From the NCBI GenBank assembly GCA_028718905.1, contig JAQUKV010000013.1, positions 1 to 46,125 on the forward strand: 46,125 nucleotides of DNA, in the 5' to 3' direction. Every line of letters starts with the position of its first letter. Position 1 is the first letter of the stretch. Under the pieces are notes generated by a model. That model was not told where the DNA came from and did not search any database. It saw nothing but the letters and a program-made list of their open reading frames with translations. This DNA comes from Candidatus Peribacteraceae bacterium (GTDB taxonomy: Bacteria > Patescibacteriota > Gracilibacteria > Peribacterales > Peribacteraceae). A program made the translations under genes and the position numbers. Positions 25,981-35,797 of this stretch are shown here, piece after piece.

Positions 25981-27642
25981 ATGCGTACAACTCGCCGAAT
26001 GCAGATTCTCGCCAGCCTGAGCCTGATTGCAGGGCTTGTGGTGGGAGTGCATTCTCTCGTCGTTTCCGTTCCGTCGCCTGCCGCACTGGCAAACACTGCG
26101 GATCGGCACATCTTCCTCACGCTCACGGATGGTGCGGACAGCGTGGGGCCGGGTGGATCGCTCAATTACGTCGTGACGGTGCGAACGGATTCCCAGAACG
26201 TGGAGGTCACGGAAGTCACTCTCACCCTTCCCGCCTATGCCAACCTTGTGGAAGCGAGTGATGCAGGTCAACGTGTGGGCAATACCATCGTGTGGAGCAA
26301 CGTTGCCGTGAGTCCGGTCACCGGCCGGCGTCTTGTCGCCAGCGTCTCGGTTGATCCCCTCGCGCAGATCGGCGCGACGATGACAGCCGAAGCCACGTGT
26401 GAAGGTGAGCGTGCAGCGGACATGACTGCCGTTCTGGGTTCGCGTGTGGTACCGGTTCCTCCGGAACTGAGACTGCGCATCAGTGACGGAAAGGAATATG
26501 CGGGTCCGGATGAGGAGCTGCGCTACGTTCTCACGGTCGAAAATATTTCCGATGTCGACCGTGTCTTTGATCTGCGGGGTGAGCTGCCTGCTCAGCTTTC
26601 ATTCCTTGCGGCCACGGGGCAGTACCAGGAGCAGGACGGATCGATCCGTTGGACCGATCAGCTGATCCGTGCCGGTGATATGCGCACGTTCGAGGTGATG
26701 GCTGCGGTGCAGCACGATGTCGTGGATTTCACGAATATCGTCTTTAAGGCCGCGGTGGACGGCATCCCGGCCGGCGATACGACGGTCGTGCAGCGGCAGC
26801 CGGTGATCGAGGGATTCAGTATTACGGCGTCGGACAACCTGAACAAAGTGACACCGGCTTCGGAGGTGACGTACCAGATCCATCTGCAGAACAATGATGA
26901 CATTCTTGCAACGGGCCTTTCCGTGAGTGCGGCGCTGCCGGTGTATGCGGAGTTCATGGAGGCATCGAACGGAGGTGTGTGGACGGGGAATAACGTCCGT
27001 TGGGAGAATCTGACCGTCAGTCCCCATGGCGATCGTATGCTGACGATCATCGCCCATGTGCGGACGGATGCTCCTGCCGGTGCGGCCTTGCGCATGACCG
27101 CGGAAACGCAGGGACTGGTGGCGGTCGACATCACACAGGTGGTGTCGGGAGCCCCGTCGCGCGGTGATCGACCCGAGGCCCTCCTTTCGAAGACGGCAGA
27201 TCGCAGCGAAGTGAAGCCGGGCGATACCGTGACTTACACCATTACGTTGCGCAATACGACCGACCATCCGTTCCGTGCCGTGCGCGTGGAAGACCGGCTC
27301 GACAGCCGCTTTATGACGGTGCTGGGTGCGGAGCGCGGCCAGATGCAGAACGGACAGCTGGTCTGGGGCATTCCGGAGCTCAATCCCGGACAGATCTGGA
27401 CGGTCCGTTACAGTGTGGAAATTTCCTCGAAGGCGCCGCACGGGTTCGAGATCGACAACGTCGTGCTGGCATCCGGCGAAGGTTTAGAGACGGTTTCGCT
27501 GACCGAGAAGGTATACACCAGCCGTCTGGGTGTGGTGCGCGGACTGCCGCCCACGGGTGCGGCGTTCGATGCGATCTTCCTCCTGCTGTCGGGCGTTGCA
27601 GGCTTCATGCAGACGATCCTGCTGAAGAGGCGCTTCGCGTGA
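25981..27642 (+). CDS. Cell-surface DUF11-repeat protein with LPPTG sorting signal
   Basis: This 553-residue protein has a signal peptide (about residues 8-38), then four DUF11-type Ig-like repeats. Each begins with a phrase like SVGPGGSLNYVVTV, YAGPDEELRYVLTV, KVTPASEVTYQIHL or EVKPGDTVTYTITL. It ends in GLPPTGAAFDAIFLLL, a hydrophobic stretch and KRRFA, the layout of a sortase cell-wall sorting signal with LPPTG in place of LPXTG. A class of sortase must exist elsewhere if it functions. It is likely a stalk or adhesin. A strong terminator follows. Confidence 0.85.
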   Translation: MRTTRRMQILASLSLIAGLVVGVHSLVVSVPSPAALANTADRHIFLTLTDGADSVGPGGSLNYVVTVRTDSQNVEVTEVTLTLPAYANLVEASDAGQRVGNTIVWSNVAVSPVTGRRLVASVSVDPLAQIGATMTAEATCEGERAADMTAVLGSRVVPVPPELRLRISDGKEYAGPDEELRYVLTVENISDVDRVFDLRGELPAQLSFLAATGQYQEQDGSIRWTDQLIRAGDMRTFEVMAAVQHDVVDFTNIVFKAAVDGIPAGDTTVVQRQPVIEGFSITASDNLNKVTPASEVTYQIHLQNNDDILATGLSVSAALPVYAEFMEASNGGVWTGNNVRWENLTVSPHGDRMLTIIAHVRTDAPAGAALRMTAETQGLVAVDITQVVSGAPSRGDRPEALLSKTADRSEVKPGDTVTYTITLRNTTDHPFRAVRVEDRLDSRFMTVLGAERGQMQNGQLVWGIPELNPGQIWTVRYSVEISSKAPHGFEIDNVVLASGEGLETVSLTEKVYTSRLGVVRGLPPTGAAFDAIFLLLSGVAGFMQTILLKRRFA

Positions 27643-27665
27643 GTGTGATCATTCCGTTGAACAAA

Positions 27666-27695
27666 ACGCCCCGCGGATGCGGGGCGTATTATTTT
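27666..27695. terminator. Rho-independent terminator, possibly bidirectional
   Basis: ACGCCCCGC (27666-27674), loop GGAT and GCGGGGCGT (27679-27687), followed by ATTATTTT on + and preceded by AAAA (27663-27666), giving Ts on -. It serves the DUF11 gene (+) and the small membrane protein (-). Confidence 0.88.
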
Positions 27696-27714
27696 CAGCA
27701 TGAAAATGCAGTGT

Positions 27715-28038
27715 TCAGCTGCCGCTCATGGCGGACAGAATCTGCTGCATCAGATCGATGATATCCGAGAAGGAAAGCTCAAAGGGGATGTCGAGCAGCC
27801 GGGCCAAGAAGAGCACGAGGAAGTAGGCGATGAAGGCCACGATGAGTCCGACAATGGAGTAGCGGATGGTGTGCACGGCTTTCTTGATCTTGTCTTCGTT
27901 GCCCGCGGAGAGGATGAAGGAGATGCCTCCGATAATGATAAACATGAGGCAGAGGATCGTGGCGGCGATAAGGCCGAGTGCGATGAAGACGGAGATGATT
28001 TGCATGGCGTTGCCGCCTTCGAGGAGATCGCGGAGCAT
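27715..28038 (-). CDS. Small membrane protein, TrbC/VirB2 pilin-like
   Basis: This 107-residue protein has two hydrophobic helices (about 14-44, IISVFIALGLIAATILCLMFIIIGG; about 60-85, YSIVGLIVAFIAYFLVLFLARLL) separated by the charged turn SAGNEDKIKKAVHTI. This GG-xx-GN(E/D)xKxKKAxxTI pattern is common in CPR two-helix proteins annotated as pilin/TrbC-like. The last 20 residues form an amphipathic tail. Function is unproven. It ends the minus-strand group DUF721-rpsP-khpA. Confidence 0.65.
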   Translation of the reverse strand: MLRDLLEGGNAMQIISVFIALGLIAATILCLMFIIIGGISFILSAGNEDKIKKAVHTIRYSIVGLIVAFIAYFLVLFLARLLDIPFELSFSDIIDLMQQILSAMSGS

Positions 28039-28063
28039 CGTGGATTGGGGAAAAGAAAAAACC

Positions 28064-28345
28064 TCAGACGGTGCTCACCGCCGAGTCAGGTTCAAGAATC
28101 TTCAGATTCACGCGTTCCGAGGCGTTGCCGCCGATGATCCGAAGCAGTGTGCGCAGCGCCTTGACGGTCTGTCCTCCCTTGCCGATCAGTTTCCCCATAT
28201 CGCGCTCGCTCACGCGGATGGTGAGAAGAATGCCGAGCTCATCTTTTTTCCCGTCGATGGAAAGCTGGTCTTTATCCTCGCAGAGGGCTTCAAGAACGTA
28301 CGAGAGAAAGGCGTAGCCCGGGAGTGTTGCTGTGTCTTCTGACAT
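28064..28345 (-). CDS. khpA: KH-domain RNA-binding protein (KhpA-like)
   Basis: This 93-residue single KH domain carries the GxxG loop in GKLIGKGGQTVKALRTLL and the preceding beta strand ILLTIRVSERDMG. KhpA binds small RNAs and mRNAs, usually next to rpsP, as here (43 nt downstream of S16). A TACACT box (28353-28358, minus strand) ends 7 nt before the ATG. Confidence 0.9.
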   Translation of the reverse strand: MSEDTATLPGYAFLSYVLEALCEDKDQLSIDGKKDELGILLTIRVSERDMGKLIGKGGQTVKALRTLLRIIGGNASERVNLKILEPDSAVSTV

Positions 28346-28352
28346 GTGGGCC

Positions 28353-28358
28353 AGTGTA
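28353..28358 (-). promoter_or_regulatory. -10 box TACACT of khpA
   Basis: On the minus strand TACACT ends 7 nt before the ATG at 28345, so khpA can have its own leaderless transcript in addition to read-through from rpsP. Confidence 0.5.
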
Positions 28359-28387
28359 ACCGGTTTTGTTATGGATGGAAAGCGCCT

Positions 28388-28759
28388 TTAGGCCGCGGGC
28401 GCCGGGGCGGCTTCCTGTGGCGGAGGCGCTGAAGCCGCAGGAGCTGCAACCGGTACGGATTCGGCAGGAGCCTCGCCTTTGGATTTCTTCTTGGTGTAGC
28501 GCTCGATGTACTGCTCCATTCCCTGCATGCCCTCCTTCGCGAAGAGCCGTGCGGCGGTGTTGCTCACGGCGGCGCCGCGTTTCATCCAGAATTCAACCCG
28601 ATCCTTCTTCACTTCGAGGACGGCGGGTTTGCGGGCGGGCAGAAAGTGCCCGAGGATTTCGAGAAATTTGCCTTTCACCGGTCGCGTCTTCTCGGCGACG
28701 ACGAGGCGGTAGGTGGGCAGATTTTCACGGCCGGTGCGCTGTAAGCGGATGATGAGCAT
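28388..28759 (-). CDS. rpsP: 30S ribosomal protein S16 with Ala/Pro-rich tail
   Basis: The ATG at 28759 gives MLIIRLQRTGRENLPTYRLV, the canonical S16 start. The frame is open to 29464 through the DUF721 gene on the same strand, which is an artefact. An in-frame ATG at 28774 would add five residues. The 123-residue protein has the full S16 core (VEFWMKRGAAVSNTAARLF) plus a C-terminal extension of about 30 residues rich in Ala, Pro and Glu, longer than the usual 80-90 residues. Confidence 0.95.
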   Translation of the reverse strand: MLIIRLQRTGRENLPTYRLVVAEKTRPVKGKFLEILGHFLPARKPAVLEVKKDRVEFWMKRGAAVSNTAARLFAKEGMQGMEQYIERYTKKKSKGEAPAESVPVAAPAASAPPPQEAAPAPAA

Positions 28760-28838
28760 GGAATCAGGTGCCATGGAGTCTAAGAGAGCCGCTGCCCGCG
28801 TGCAAGCGGGAATGCAGCTTTCTGGAGGAATTTTCGGC

Positions 28839-29144
28839 TCATGCGCGCTTGCTTGTCCGGACGAGACGGATTGTGCGAACAGGAAGGAATCCGCATTCCT
28901 CACGCAAAAAGACCTTGAGGTGGGGCAGGGCGGACAGGCATTCCTGGGCGGCTGCAGAGTCTTTGCACTCGATGAGCAGGGTACCGTCCTCCTGCAAGGA
29001 TTGCGGAAACACGGATGTGCGCAGATTGGAAAGATTCTCCGCAATCCATGCCTGTGCACGATGGAGGACAAGGGCCGCATCGGCATGTTGCTTGATCCCT
29101 CTGGATTGCAGAACTTTTGGCAGAATCTGGCTGAGGCGATCCAT
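28839..29144 (-). CDS. DUF721 / DciA-like protein
   Basis: This 101-residue protein matches the DUF721 pattern: a helix with ILPKVLQSRGIKQHADAALVLHRAQAWI, then the beta core EDGTLLIECKDSAAAQECLS and a terminal VRTIRLV. DciA-type members load the replicative helicase DnaB in bacteria lacking DnaC. A dnaB gene is at 39523-40881. Short DUF721 proteins of CPR are not characterised, so the helicase-loader role is inference. Confidence 0.75.
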   Translation of the reverse strand: MDRLSQILPKVLQSRGIKQHADAALVLHRAQAWIAENLSNLRTSVFPQSLQEDGTLLIECKDSAAAQECLSALPHLKVFLREECGFLPVRTIRLVRTSKRA

Positions 29145-29179
29145 GAAGAAAGGGGAGGGACTCTCAGTCTACCTCGGGG

Positions 29180-29185
29180 TAGGAT
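29180..29185 (+). promoter_or_regulatory. -10 box TAGGAT of the glycosyltransferase gene
   Basis: TAGGAT ends 9 nt before the ATG at 29195. No SD is present between them. Confidence 0.4.
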
Positions 29186-29194
29186 GGTCTGGCT

Positions 29195-30331
29195 ATGGCG
29201 GATCGCACATTGCACTTGCTCTTCCTCGACCAGTACGGGCAGATCGGCGGGGGGCAACGAATCCTTTTGGATCTGGTTTCCGCTGTGCATGCGCGGGGAT
29301 GGATGGTTGACGTGCTCTGTCCATCGGGGCCGCTCGCGGATGCTGCACATGCTGCCGGTGCAAAGGTTCATGCGCTGCACGTTCCGCCCATGCGCTCCGG
29401 GCCGAAATCCCCGTGGGCGCTCATGAGGGCGGCATATGCTTCCCACAAAATTGCACAAGAGCACAGTGCGCTTGCAGAGCGGTGCGATCTGGTCGTGGTG
29501 AACGGTCCCCGCACGCTTGCGATTGCGCGCCCGTGGGTGCGGAAATTAGGGAAGCCGGCGTTGCTGTACCTGCACGGCGTGTACGGTCGGCTGGAGAACA
29601 TGATCATCCGTTCGTTCCTCGCACTTCCCAACACGGCGGCTGTTGCTCCGTCGGCATGGGTGGCGGCTCCTTTTTCCGGCCTGTCCAATGTGCACCGGAT
29701 CAGCAACTGGGTGTCGAGGGAATTTCTGGAGGCGCCGGAGGACACGGCACACGTGCGACAAGTGCTCGGCATCACCGATGTACATCCGATCGTACTGGTG
29801 CCCGGTCGTTTCTCGCCCAACAAAGGCCAGCGGCTTGTGTTGGAAGCGTCACATCTTCTCTCGGATGTTCCCTGTCACTTCGTGTTCGCGGGTGCGCCGC
29901 TCTTCGAGATGCAGGGGAGGGAAGTGGCAGCGGAACTTGTGACTGCGTCAAAGAGCCTGCCGGATCGGATTCACGTGACGCACTGGAAGGAAGCGATGCC
30001 GTCTCTCTATGATGGGTCTGATCTTGTTGTTGTTCCCTCGGTCTGGGAGGAACCATTCGGCCTTACGGTGCTCGAAGCGATGGCGCGCGCTCGTCCGCTC
30101 ATCGTAACCGATCGTGGTGCGCTGCCGGGTCTTGCGGACAGCGGCAGGGTGGCGCAGGTGGTCGGGGCGGATGCATCGGCCATCGCTGCCGCACTGCGGG
30201 AATTCTTTGGGCATCGCGGAGCGTGGGGGGAGCGCGCACGGGAGGCACGGAAGCATGTGGAGACGCAGTACCATCCGGATCGTCTGCAGCAGGAGGTTCT
30301 TGCGTTGTGTTCGTCACTTCTGTCGTCATGA
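29195..30331 (+). CDS. Glycosyltransferase family 4
   Basis: This 378-residue GT-B fold protein has an N-terminal acceptor lobe (LFLDQYGQIGGGQRILLDLV) and a C-terminal nucleotide-sugar lobe. The latter begins VLVPGRFSPNKGQRLVLEA and carries the GT4 E-x7-E region EEPFGLTVLEAMARARPLIV. It transfers a sugar from an activated donor in surface glycan synthesis; the sugar cannot be predicted. Its stop overlaps the prmC start (ATGA), so the two are translationally coupled. Confidence 0.88.
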   Translation: MADRTLHLLFLDQYGQIGGGQRILLDLVSAVHARGWMVDVLCPSGPLADAAHAAGAKVHALHVPPMRSGPKSPWALMRAAYASHKIAQEHSALAERCDLVVVNGPRTLAIARPWVRKLGKPALLYLHGVYGRLENMIIRSFLALPNTAAVAPSAWVAAPFSGLSNVHRISNWVSREFLEAPEDTAHVRQVLGITDVHPIVLVPGRFSPNKGQRLVLEASHLLSDVPCHFVFAGAPLFEMQGREVAAELVTASKSLPDRIHVTHWKEAMPSLYDGSDLVVVPSVWEEPFGLTVLEAMARARPLIVTDRGALPGLADSGRVAQVVGADASAIAAALREFFGHRGAWGERAREARKHVETQYHPDRLQQEVLALCSSLLSS

Positions 30332-31125
30332 CCATCGATGCGCTCATGCATGCGAGTGATTTGCCGCGCCTCGAGGCGGAAGTGCTGATGAGCCGCGCAC
30401 TCAACAGGGATCGCACGTGGCTTCTTGCTCATGGTGATGAGGAAGTGCGTGGACACGATCGGGAGGTGATTGAGGACTGGTGTACGCGAAGGCTGAAGGG
30501 CGAACCCGTCGCCTACATCACGGGGGAACGGGAGTTCTTCGGCCGCACGTTTCGCGTGACTCCGGCGGTCATGATTCCCAGACCGTCGACGGAAGAGCTC
30601 GTGCGAAGCGCACGCGAGTTCCTCGATCATCCGCAGCCGTTCATCCGCGAGGCCGATGCCGGCATTGTCATTGTGTCCCGCGTGCTGCGACCATCGTTCC
30701 TGCCTCAACGGATTGTGGATGTCGGCACGGGATCCGGCTGCATCGCGGTCACGCTGGCACTGGAATGTCCGGAGTTGAAGGTCATTGCCACTGATGTGAG
30801 TGCAGAGGCGCTGAACATCGCGCGTGAAAATGCAACTCTGCATCATGTTGATGATCGTGTACGATTTTTTCAGGGCACAGATCTCGAACCTGTGCGGGAT
30901 CTGCAAGAGCCGTTCCTCTTGGTTGCGAATCCGCCGTACATTCCCGATGGTACGGTGCTTGAACATCAGGTTGCCGACTACGAGCCGCACGCCGCGCTCT
31001 TTGCCGGAAGCGACGGTGGTGATGTGCTACGCATATTGTTGCGGCAAGCACGTGAACATCCGTTCTGTGCAGGTATCGTGTGCGAGTGTCAAACAAACCA
31101 GAGTATTTGGTTTAACCAAGCGTGA
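30328..31125 (+). CDS. prmC: Release factor glutamine methyltransferase PrmC
   Basis: The ATG at 30328 overlaps the previous stop by 4 nt and gives MTIDALMHASDLPRLEAEVL. The open frame starting at 30223 is only a shadow of the glycosyltransferase. The 265-residue protein has the N-terminal helical domain, YITGEREFFGRTFRV, the SAM motif VDVGTGSGCIAVTLAL and the catalytic NPPYIPDG. It methylates the Gln of the GGQ motif in RF1/RF2. The C-terminus (CECQTNQSIWFNQA) is shorter than usual, possibly altered. Confidence 0.92.
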   Translation: MTIDALMHASDLPRLEAEVLMSRALNRDRTWLLAHGDEEVRGHDREVIEDWCTRRLKGEPVAYITGEREFFGRTFRVTPAVMIPRPSTEELVRSAREFLDHPQPFIREADAGIVIVSRVLRPSFLPQRIVDVGTGSGCIAVTLALECPELKVIATDVSAEALNIARENATLHHVDDRVRFFQGTDLEPVRDLQEPFLLVANPPYIPDGTVLEHQVADYEPHAALFAGSDGGDVLRILLRQAREHPFCAGIVCECQTNQSIWFNQA

Positions 31126-31148
31126 ATGTCGCAGTAGGGTAGGGGTGG

Positions 31149-31334
31149 ATGTCGAACGAGGAATGCCAAGACGATGTGCCCGCAGAGCAGTCACGGTTCC
31201 GGTTGCAACAACGCGATCCGCAGGCGATCGAAGAGGATCCGGACGTGGCAAATGATCCTATGATCGTGCGCATTCGAGAGATGCTGGGTTCCGGAGAACC
31301 GTTGAGTCACCTTCTCAAGGGCAGGGAAGATTGA
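31149..31334 (+). CDS. Small hypothetical acidic protein between prmC and purA
   Basis: This 61-residue protein (DDVPAEQSRFRLQQRDPQAI, MIVRIREMLGSGEPLSHLLK) has no known domain. It starts 24 nt after prmC with a TAGGGT box 8 nt upstream of the ATG, and ends 13 nt before purA. The charge pattern and even codon use suggest it is real. Confidence 0.55.
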   Translation: MSNEECQDDVPAEQSRFRLQQRDPQAIEEDPDVANDPMIVRIREMLGSGEPLSHLLKGRED

Positions 31335-32585
<1,251 letters not shown>

Positions 32586-33083
32586 TCATGGAAGGGCCAC
32601 CTACCCTTCGGCTTCGCTCAGGGCGAGCGGTGTCCCTCCCATGGACCCACCTTTCCATCAGTGGTGTGTCTCCAGGCGGGCAAAGCCCGCCTTCGACACG
32701 ACTTCTTTGATTATGTTGAAATTTCCCTTCATGATGAAATACCATTGTTATGAAAGTTCATTGTGAGGACTTCAGAAGCATACCCGTATAGAAAACTATG
32801 CGGCGAAGCGCGGGTCTTGCCCTTTCGATTCCTCGTTTCGCTCTGCTCGACTCGTCATTCAGAGCGCCCCTGAATGCAGTCGAAGGACGCGAGTTCCGCG
32901 CTGGAGCCGCACCATTAAAGGGAAAGAGGTGTCCATGACCCATTCGACTCCGCTCAGAGTCACTCATAACCTTAACACTCCTATCTCAAGTTGTCACCCC
33001 GAGCGAAGTCGAGGGGCGAGGGGAAAACCGCCTGTCGGCCGTAGCCCGAAGGGCGAAGGCTGAAGGTTTGCCCCTCATGAAAA
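32586..33083. repeat. 498-nt intergenic region with a cluster of palindromic repeats
   Basis: No gene seen. It holds CCCTTCGGCTTCGCTCAGGG (32604-32623), GGCGGGCAAAGCCCGCC (32675-32691), a CGACTCG/AGTCGAAGGACGCGAG region (32852-32893), a CATTCGACTCCGCTCAGAGTC element (32941-32961) and CCCCGAGCGAAGTCGAGGGG (32997-33016, identical to the copy at 12425). This is a pile-up of one repeat family between convergent genes purA and nadK. Confidence 0.7.
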
Positions 33084-33962
33084 TCACTCCCCCCATTTCA
33101 GTTTCGTCCTCAGAGTGCGCAGGAACGTATCCTGCTTCCGCCGGAGGAATTTTGCCGTCTCTTTGGAGACGGAGCAGCGGACATGGTCGCCGTCCTGCAG
33201 GGGAACGTACATCTGGCCGTCGATCGTCAGGTTCACATCCACATCGGCAAACTTCCGGACTTTCATGTGTACGCTCACGTCCACCCTGCTCTCGCCGCTG
33301 ATGATCACCGGTTTTTGCGAGAAACTGTAGGGATTGATGGGGGTCAGGATGAGTGCCGAATCAAATGCGGGATGCACGATGGGGCCGCCCGCGGCGAGTG
33401 AGTAGGCCGTGGATCCCGTGGGTGTCGCGACGATCAGTCCGTCGGCGCGGTACGTGGTGAGCGCATCGCCGTTCACGGTTGTTTCCAGATCGATGAGACG
33501 GGCGATGGTGCCCTGCGCAATCACCGCTTCGTTCAGGGCGTGGCCGGAGAAGAACGCCTTGCGCCCGCGCACCGCTTCGATTTGTAACAAACCGCGTGCA
33601 TCGATCATTCCTTTGCCGAACAGCAGAGCGGGGAGGATGTGGTCGGCTTCGTCCAGCTCGATTTCCGCGAGGAATCCGAGTGTCCCGCGGTTTACGCTTA
33701 AGATGGGCACCGAGAAATCCCGCATTTCGCGCACCGCGCGCAGCACAGTGCCGTCGCCTCCGATCACGAGGAGCAGGTCAATTTTCTTCTTGGGATTCAT
33801 CGGCTCACATTCCCGCACACAGGGCAGATCGTGCATGCGCGTGGGATCCACCACGGTGACGCAGTCGAGCTTCCGGAGGATCTTTAAGATGCGCGCAACA
33901 GCCTCGTCTTTGTGGTCGAAGCCGGATTTGACGGTGAGACCGATACGGCGGTACTTCGTCAT
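33084..33962 (-). CDS. nadK: NAD kinase
   Basis: I start at the ATG at 33962, because a TACACT box (33969-33974) ends 6 nt upstream; an in-frame GTG at 33968 would start almost on the box. The 292-residue protein has the GGDGT motif (LLVIGGDGTVLRAV), RGTLGFLAEIE, the NE motif in ALNEAVIAQG, and ADGLIVATPTGSTAYSLAAGGPIVHP. It phosphorylates NAD to NADP. NADP supply fits the NADP-type GAPDH encoded nearby. Confidence 0.95.
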   Translation of the reverse strand: MTKYRRIGLTVKSGFDHKDEAVARILKILRKLDCVTVVDPTRMHDLPCVRECEPMNPKKKIDLLLVIGGDGTVLRAVREMRDFSVPILSVNRGTLGFLAEIELDEADHILPALLFGKGMIDARGLLQIEAVRGRKAFFSGHALNEAVIAQGTIARLIDLETTVNGDALTTYRADGLIVATPTGSTAYSLAAGGPIVHPAFDSALILTPINPYSFSQKPVIISGESRVDVSVHMKVRKFADVDVNLTIDGQMYVPLQDGDHVRCSVSKETAKFLRRKQDTFLRTLRTKLKWGE

Positions 33963-33968
33963 GGTCAC

Positions 33969-33974
33969 AGTGTA
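33969..33974 (-). promoter_or_regulatory. -10 box TACACT of nadK
   Basis: TACACT on the minus strand, 6 nt before the ATG; a clear case of the start-codon-proximal -10 pattern. Confidence 0.55.
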
Positions 33975-33979
33975 GCGTG

Positions 33980-35041
33980 CTACAGGAACGCCTGGACACC
34001 GGAAAGGAACAAATCCACGGTGCGTTTCCAGTTGAATTGGCCGGCTTGCTGCGGCCCGGCGGTGCTCAGGCGCATGCGGACGGCATCATCCCCGAGCAGG
34101 GTTTTGAGGCCTTGTGTGAGGGCGATCTGGTCTTCGGGGTCCACGAAGAGCGCCGCATCACCCGCCACTTCCGGCAGACTTCCGCGTTTGCTCGTAAGAA
34201 CGGGAATACCGCGCTGCAGGGCGTCTAAGACGGGCATACCGAATCCCTCGTACAGTGACGGGAGCGCGAAGACCGTGGCGTTGGAAAGCAGCGACTCGTA
34301 CTCGGCGTCGGTGACGTATCCCCGCCACTCCACGCCCGGCGTTTCGCGGGCCAGACGAACGATCTCCCGGTCGTGCCAGCCCCGGCCGCCGGCAATGACA
34401 AGGCGGCTTCGGTTCCGGACGATTTCGGGAAGAGCGGCGAATGCACGGATGAGGCGGATCTGATTCTTGCGCGGACAGAGTGTCCCGACGCTCAAAATCG
34501 TCCGTCCGTCGGGACGATGGATCGGAGCGGTTTCGCTGTACGGTCCTGCGAAGATCACCGAGATGTGCTCGCTCCCCAGAAATCCGTAGCGGTTCAGCAG
34601 ATCGTGTTTGGTGGCTTCGCTGACGGTGCATACATGACAGGACTGTGCAAGGGCGCGGCGCAGCGTGAGCCGTTCGATCATCTGTGCTTTGCGCTGGTGG
34701 GGCTCGCCGCGGAATGCAATCAGATCGTGGACGAGCGGTATCGTCGGCAGAGCACCGCCTGCAAGAAAAGGGACGATGTAACTCGTCGGACTGAAATACG
34801 TGAGTTCCCTGTGGCGGGCATTGAGCAATCGGGCGGCGTGCAGGTGCCAGCGCATGCCGGAAGGGAGCACGACGCTCCGGACATGCGGTACCTGCCATGC
34901 GGATGGGAGATCGCGATTGCCGAGCAGCAGAACGGGCAACGTGCGCGTCAGGAGCTCCGTCAGAAAACAGTGTGCCCAGCGGGCCTTGCCCGTGGGTTTC
35001 TCGCTCAACGCCTCACGACAGTCGATGGCAAGCGTGCGCAT
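33980..35041 (-). CDS. Glycosyltransferase family 4 (mannosyltransferase-like)
   Basis: This 353-residue GT-B protein contains LVHDLIAFRGEP, VSEATKHDLLNRYG, the donor-lobe start ILSVGTLCPRKNQIRLIRAF and the GT4 signature SLYEGFGMPVLDALQRGIPV, SLPEVAGDAALFVDP. It is similar to mannosyl/rhamnosyl transferases of polysaccharide synthesis. A TAGACT box (35048-35053) ends 6 nt before the ATG. nadK begins 18 nt downstream and may be cotranscribed. Confidence 0.88.
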   Translation of the reverse strand: MRTLAIDCREALSEKPTGKARWAHCFLTELLTRTLPVLLLGNRDLPSAWQVPHVRSVVLPSGMRWHLHAARLLNARHRELTYFSPTSYIVPFLAGGALPTIPLVHDLIAFRGEPHQRKAQMIERLTLRRALAQSCHVCTVSEATKHDLLNRYGFLGSEHISVIFAGPYSETAPIHRPDGRTILSVGTLCPRKNQIRLIRAFAALPEIVRNRSRLVIAGGRGWHDREIVRLARETPGVEWRGYVTDAEYESLLSNATVFALPSLYEGFGMPVLDALQRGIPVLTSKRGSLPEVAGDAALFVDPEDQIALTQGLKTLLGDDAVRMRLSTAGPQQAGQFNWKRTVDLFLSGVQAFL

Positions 35042-35047
35042 AGTGTC

Positions 35048-35053
35048 AGTCTA
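35048..35053 (-). promoter_or_regulatory. -10 box TAGACT of the glycosyltransferase gene
   Basis: Minus-strand TAGACT, 6 nt upstream of the ATG at 35041. Confidence 0.5.
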
Positions 35054-35171
35054 GCTTGCAGAACCTACTCTGAGCGAGCCGAAGGCAGTCGATCTTGCCG
35101 ATAGAGTCTTCGGCGGGGTATTCATGTGTGATGAAGTGGTCGAGCCGCAGAGCGGCGAGACCATGAGCGAA

Positions 35172-35187
35172 CCCCGCGTATGCGGGG
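35172..35187. repeat. Palindrome CCCCGCGTATGCGGGG
   Basis: CCCCGC-N4-GCGGGG (the N4 is GTAT here), nearly the same as the stem of the terminator at 27669-27684 and a degenerate copy at 9108-9121. It precedes the promoter of the membrane protein gene. Confidence 0.6.
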
Positions 35188-35215
35188 CGAGTCGAATGGT
35201 GCTATCCTACACGCG

Positions 35216-35797
35216 ATGGCTTCGCAGTTTCTCCGCAAGGTGATGGGGCTCGAACTGGAGGAGAAGATCCTCAATGCCGGATCGCTTGTTGCCATTGCGG
35301 GCGTATTCCTGCCGTGGATCGGCGGGGAGAAAATCGGCGGAGCGACGGTGTCGTACTCCGGATTCGGATTCTACACGACGATCATCGGAATCAGTGTATT
35401 TGCCCTGCATTTGTTCGTGCTTCTCATCACGTTTATCCCTTTGACGGGTGGTCCGGTGCTCATCCGCAGGCGCTACCGCGAGGTTGTACGCCTTTGCGCC
35501 ACCGCGGAGGCGGTGATCCTCATCCTTGCCGCTCTCTCCGTGCTTATCAAAGTCACGTTCGATCTCGCCCGCATGGAGATCCGCTTCGGCATCTATGTGG
35601 CGCTCATCGGCAGTTTGGTCGCCCTCTTCGAGTCATTTCTGCGGTTTCAGGAGCAACGCAAGGGGTTCGTGCAGGAGCTGTTTCATCATCCGGAGGAAGA
35701 CGTGCAACCGGTGGATAAAACCGAGTATTTTGAGGCACCGCCCCCTCCCCCGCCTCCCCCGCCTCCCCCGCCCGAAGAGCACAGGATGTACCGGTGA
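35216..35797 (+). CDS. Membrane protein with polyproline cytoplasmic tail
   Basis: From the ATG at 35216 (TATCCT box 7 nt upstream) the product is 193 residues with four likely membrane helices (about 20-38, 50-75, 95-117, 122-145) and short loops. It ends in a basic/acidic tail (RFQEQRKGF, HHPEEDVQPVDKTEYFEA) with twelve consecutive prolines and EEHRMYR. The proline run is coded by CCN repeats and may vary by slippage; EF-P would be required to translate it. No family is recognised. Confidence 0.7.
   Translation: MASQFLRKVMGLELEEKILNAGSLVAIAGVFLPWIGGEKIGGATVSYSGFGFYTTIIGISVFALHLFVLLITFIPLTGGPVLIRRRYREVVRLCATAEAVILILAALSVLIKVTFDLARMEIRFGIYVALIGSLVALFESFLRFQEQRKGFVQELFHHPEEDVQPVDKTEYFEAPPPPPPPPPPPPEEHRMYR

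Noticed and set aside
28760..29464. N-terminal extension of S16 to 358 residues
   Set aside because: The region overlaps the DUF721 gene on the same strand and a divergent glycosyltransferase; S16 starts at MLIIRLQRTG.
32586..33083. Small ORFs between purA and nadK
   Set aside because: They consist of translated palindromic repeats (Arg/Ser-rich) and have no start signals.
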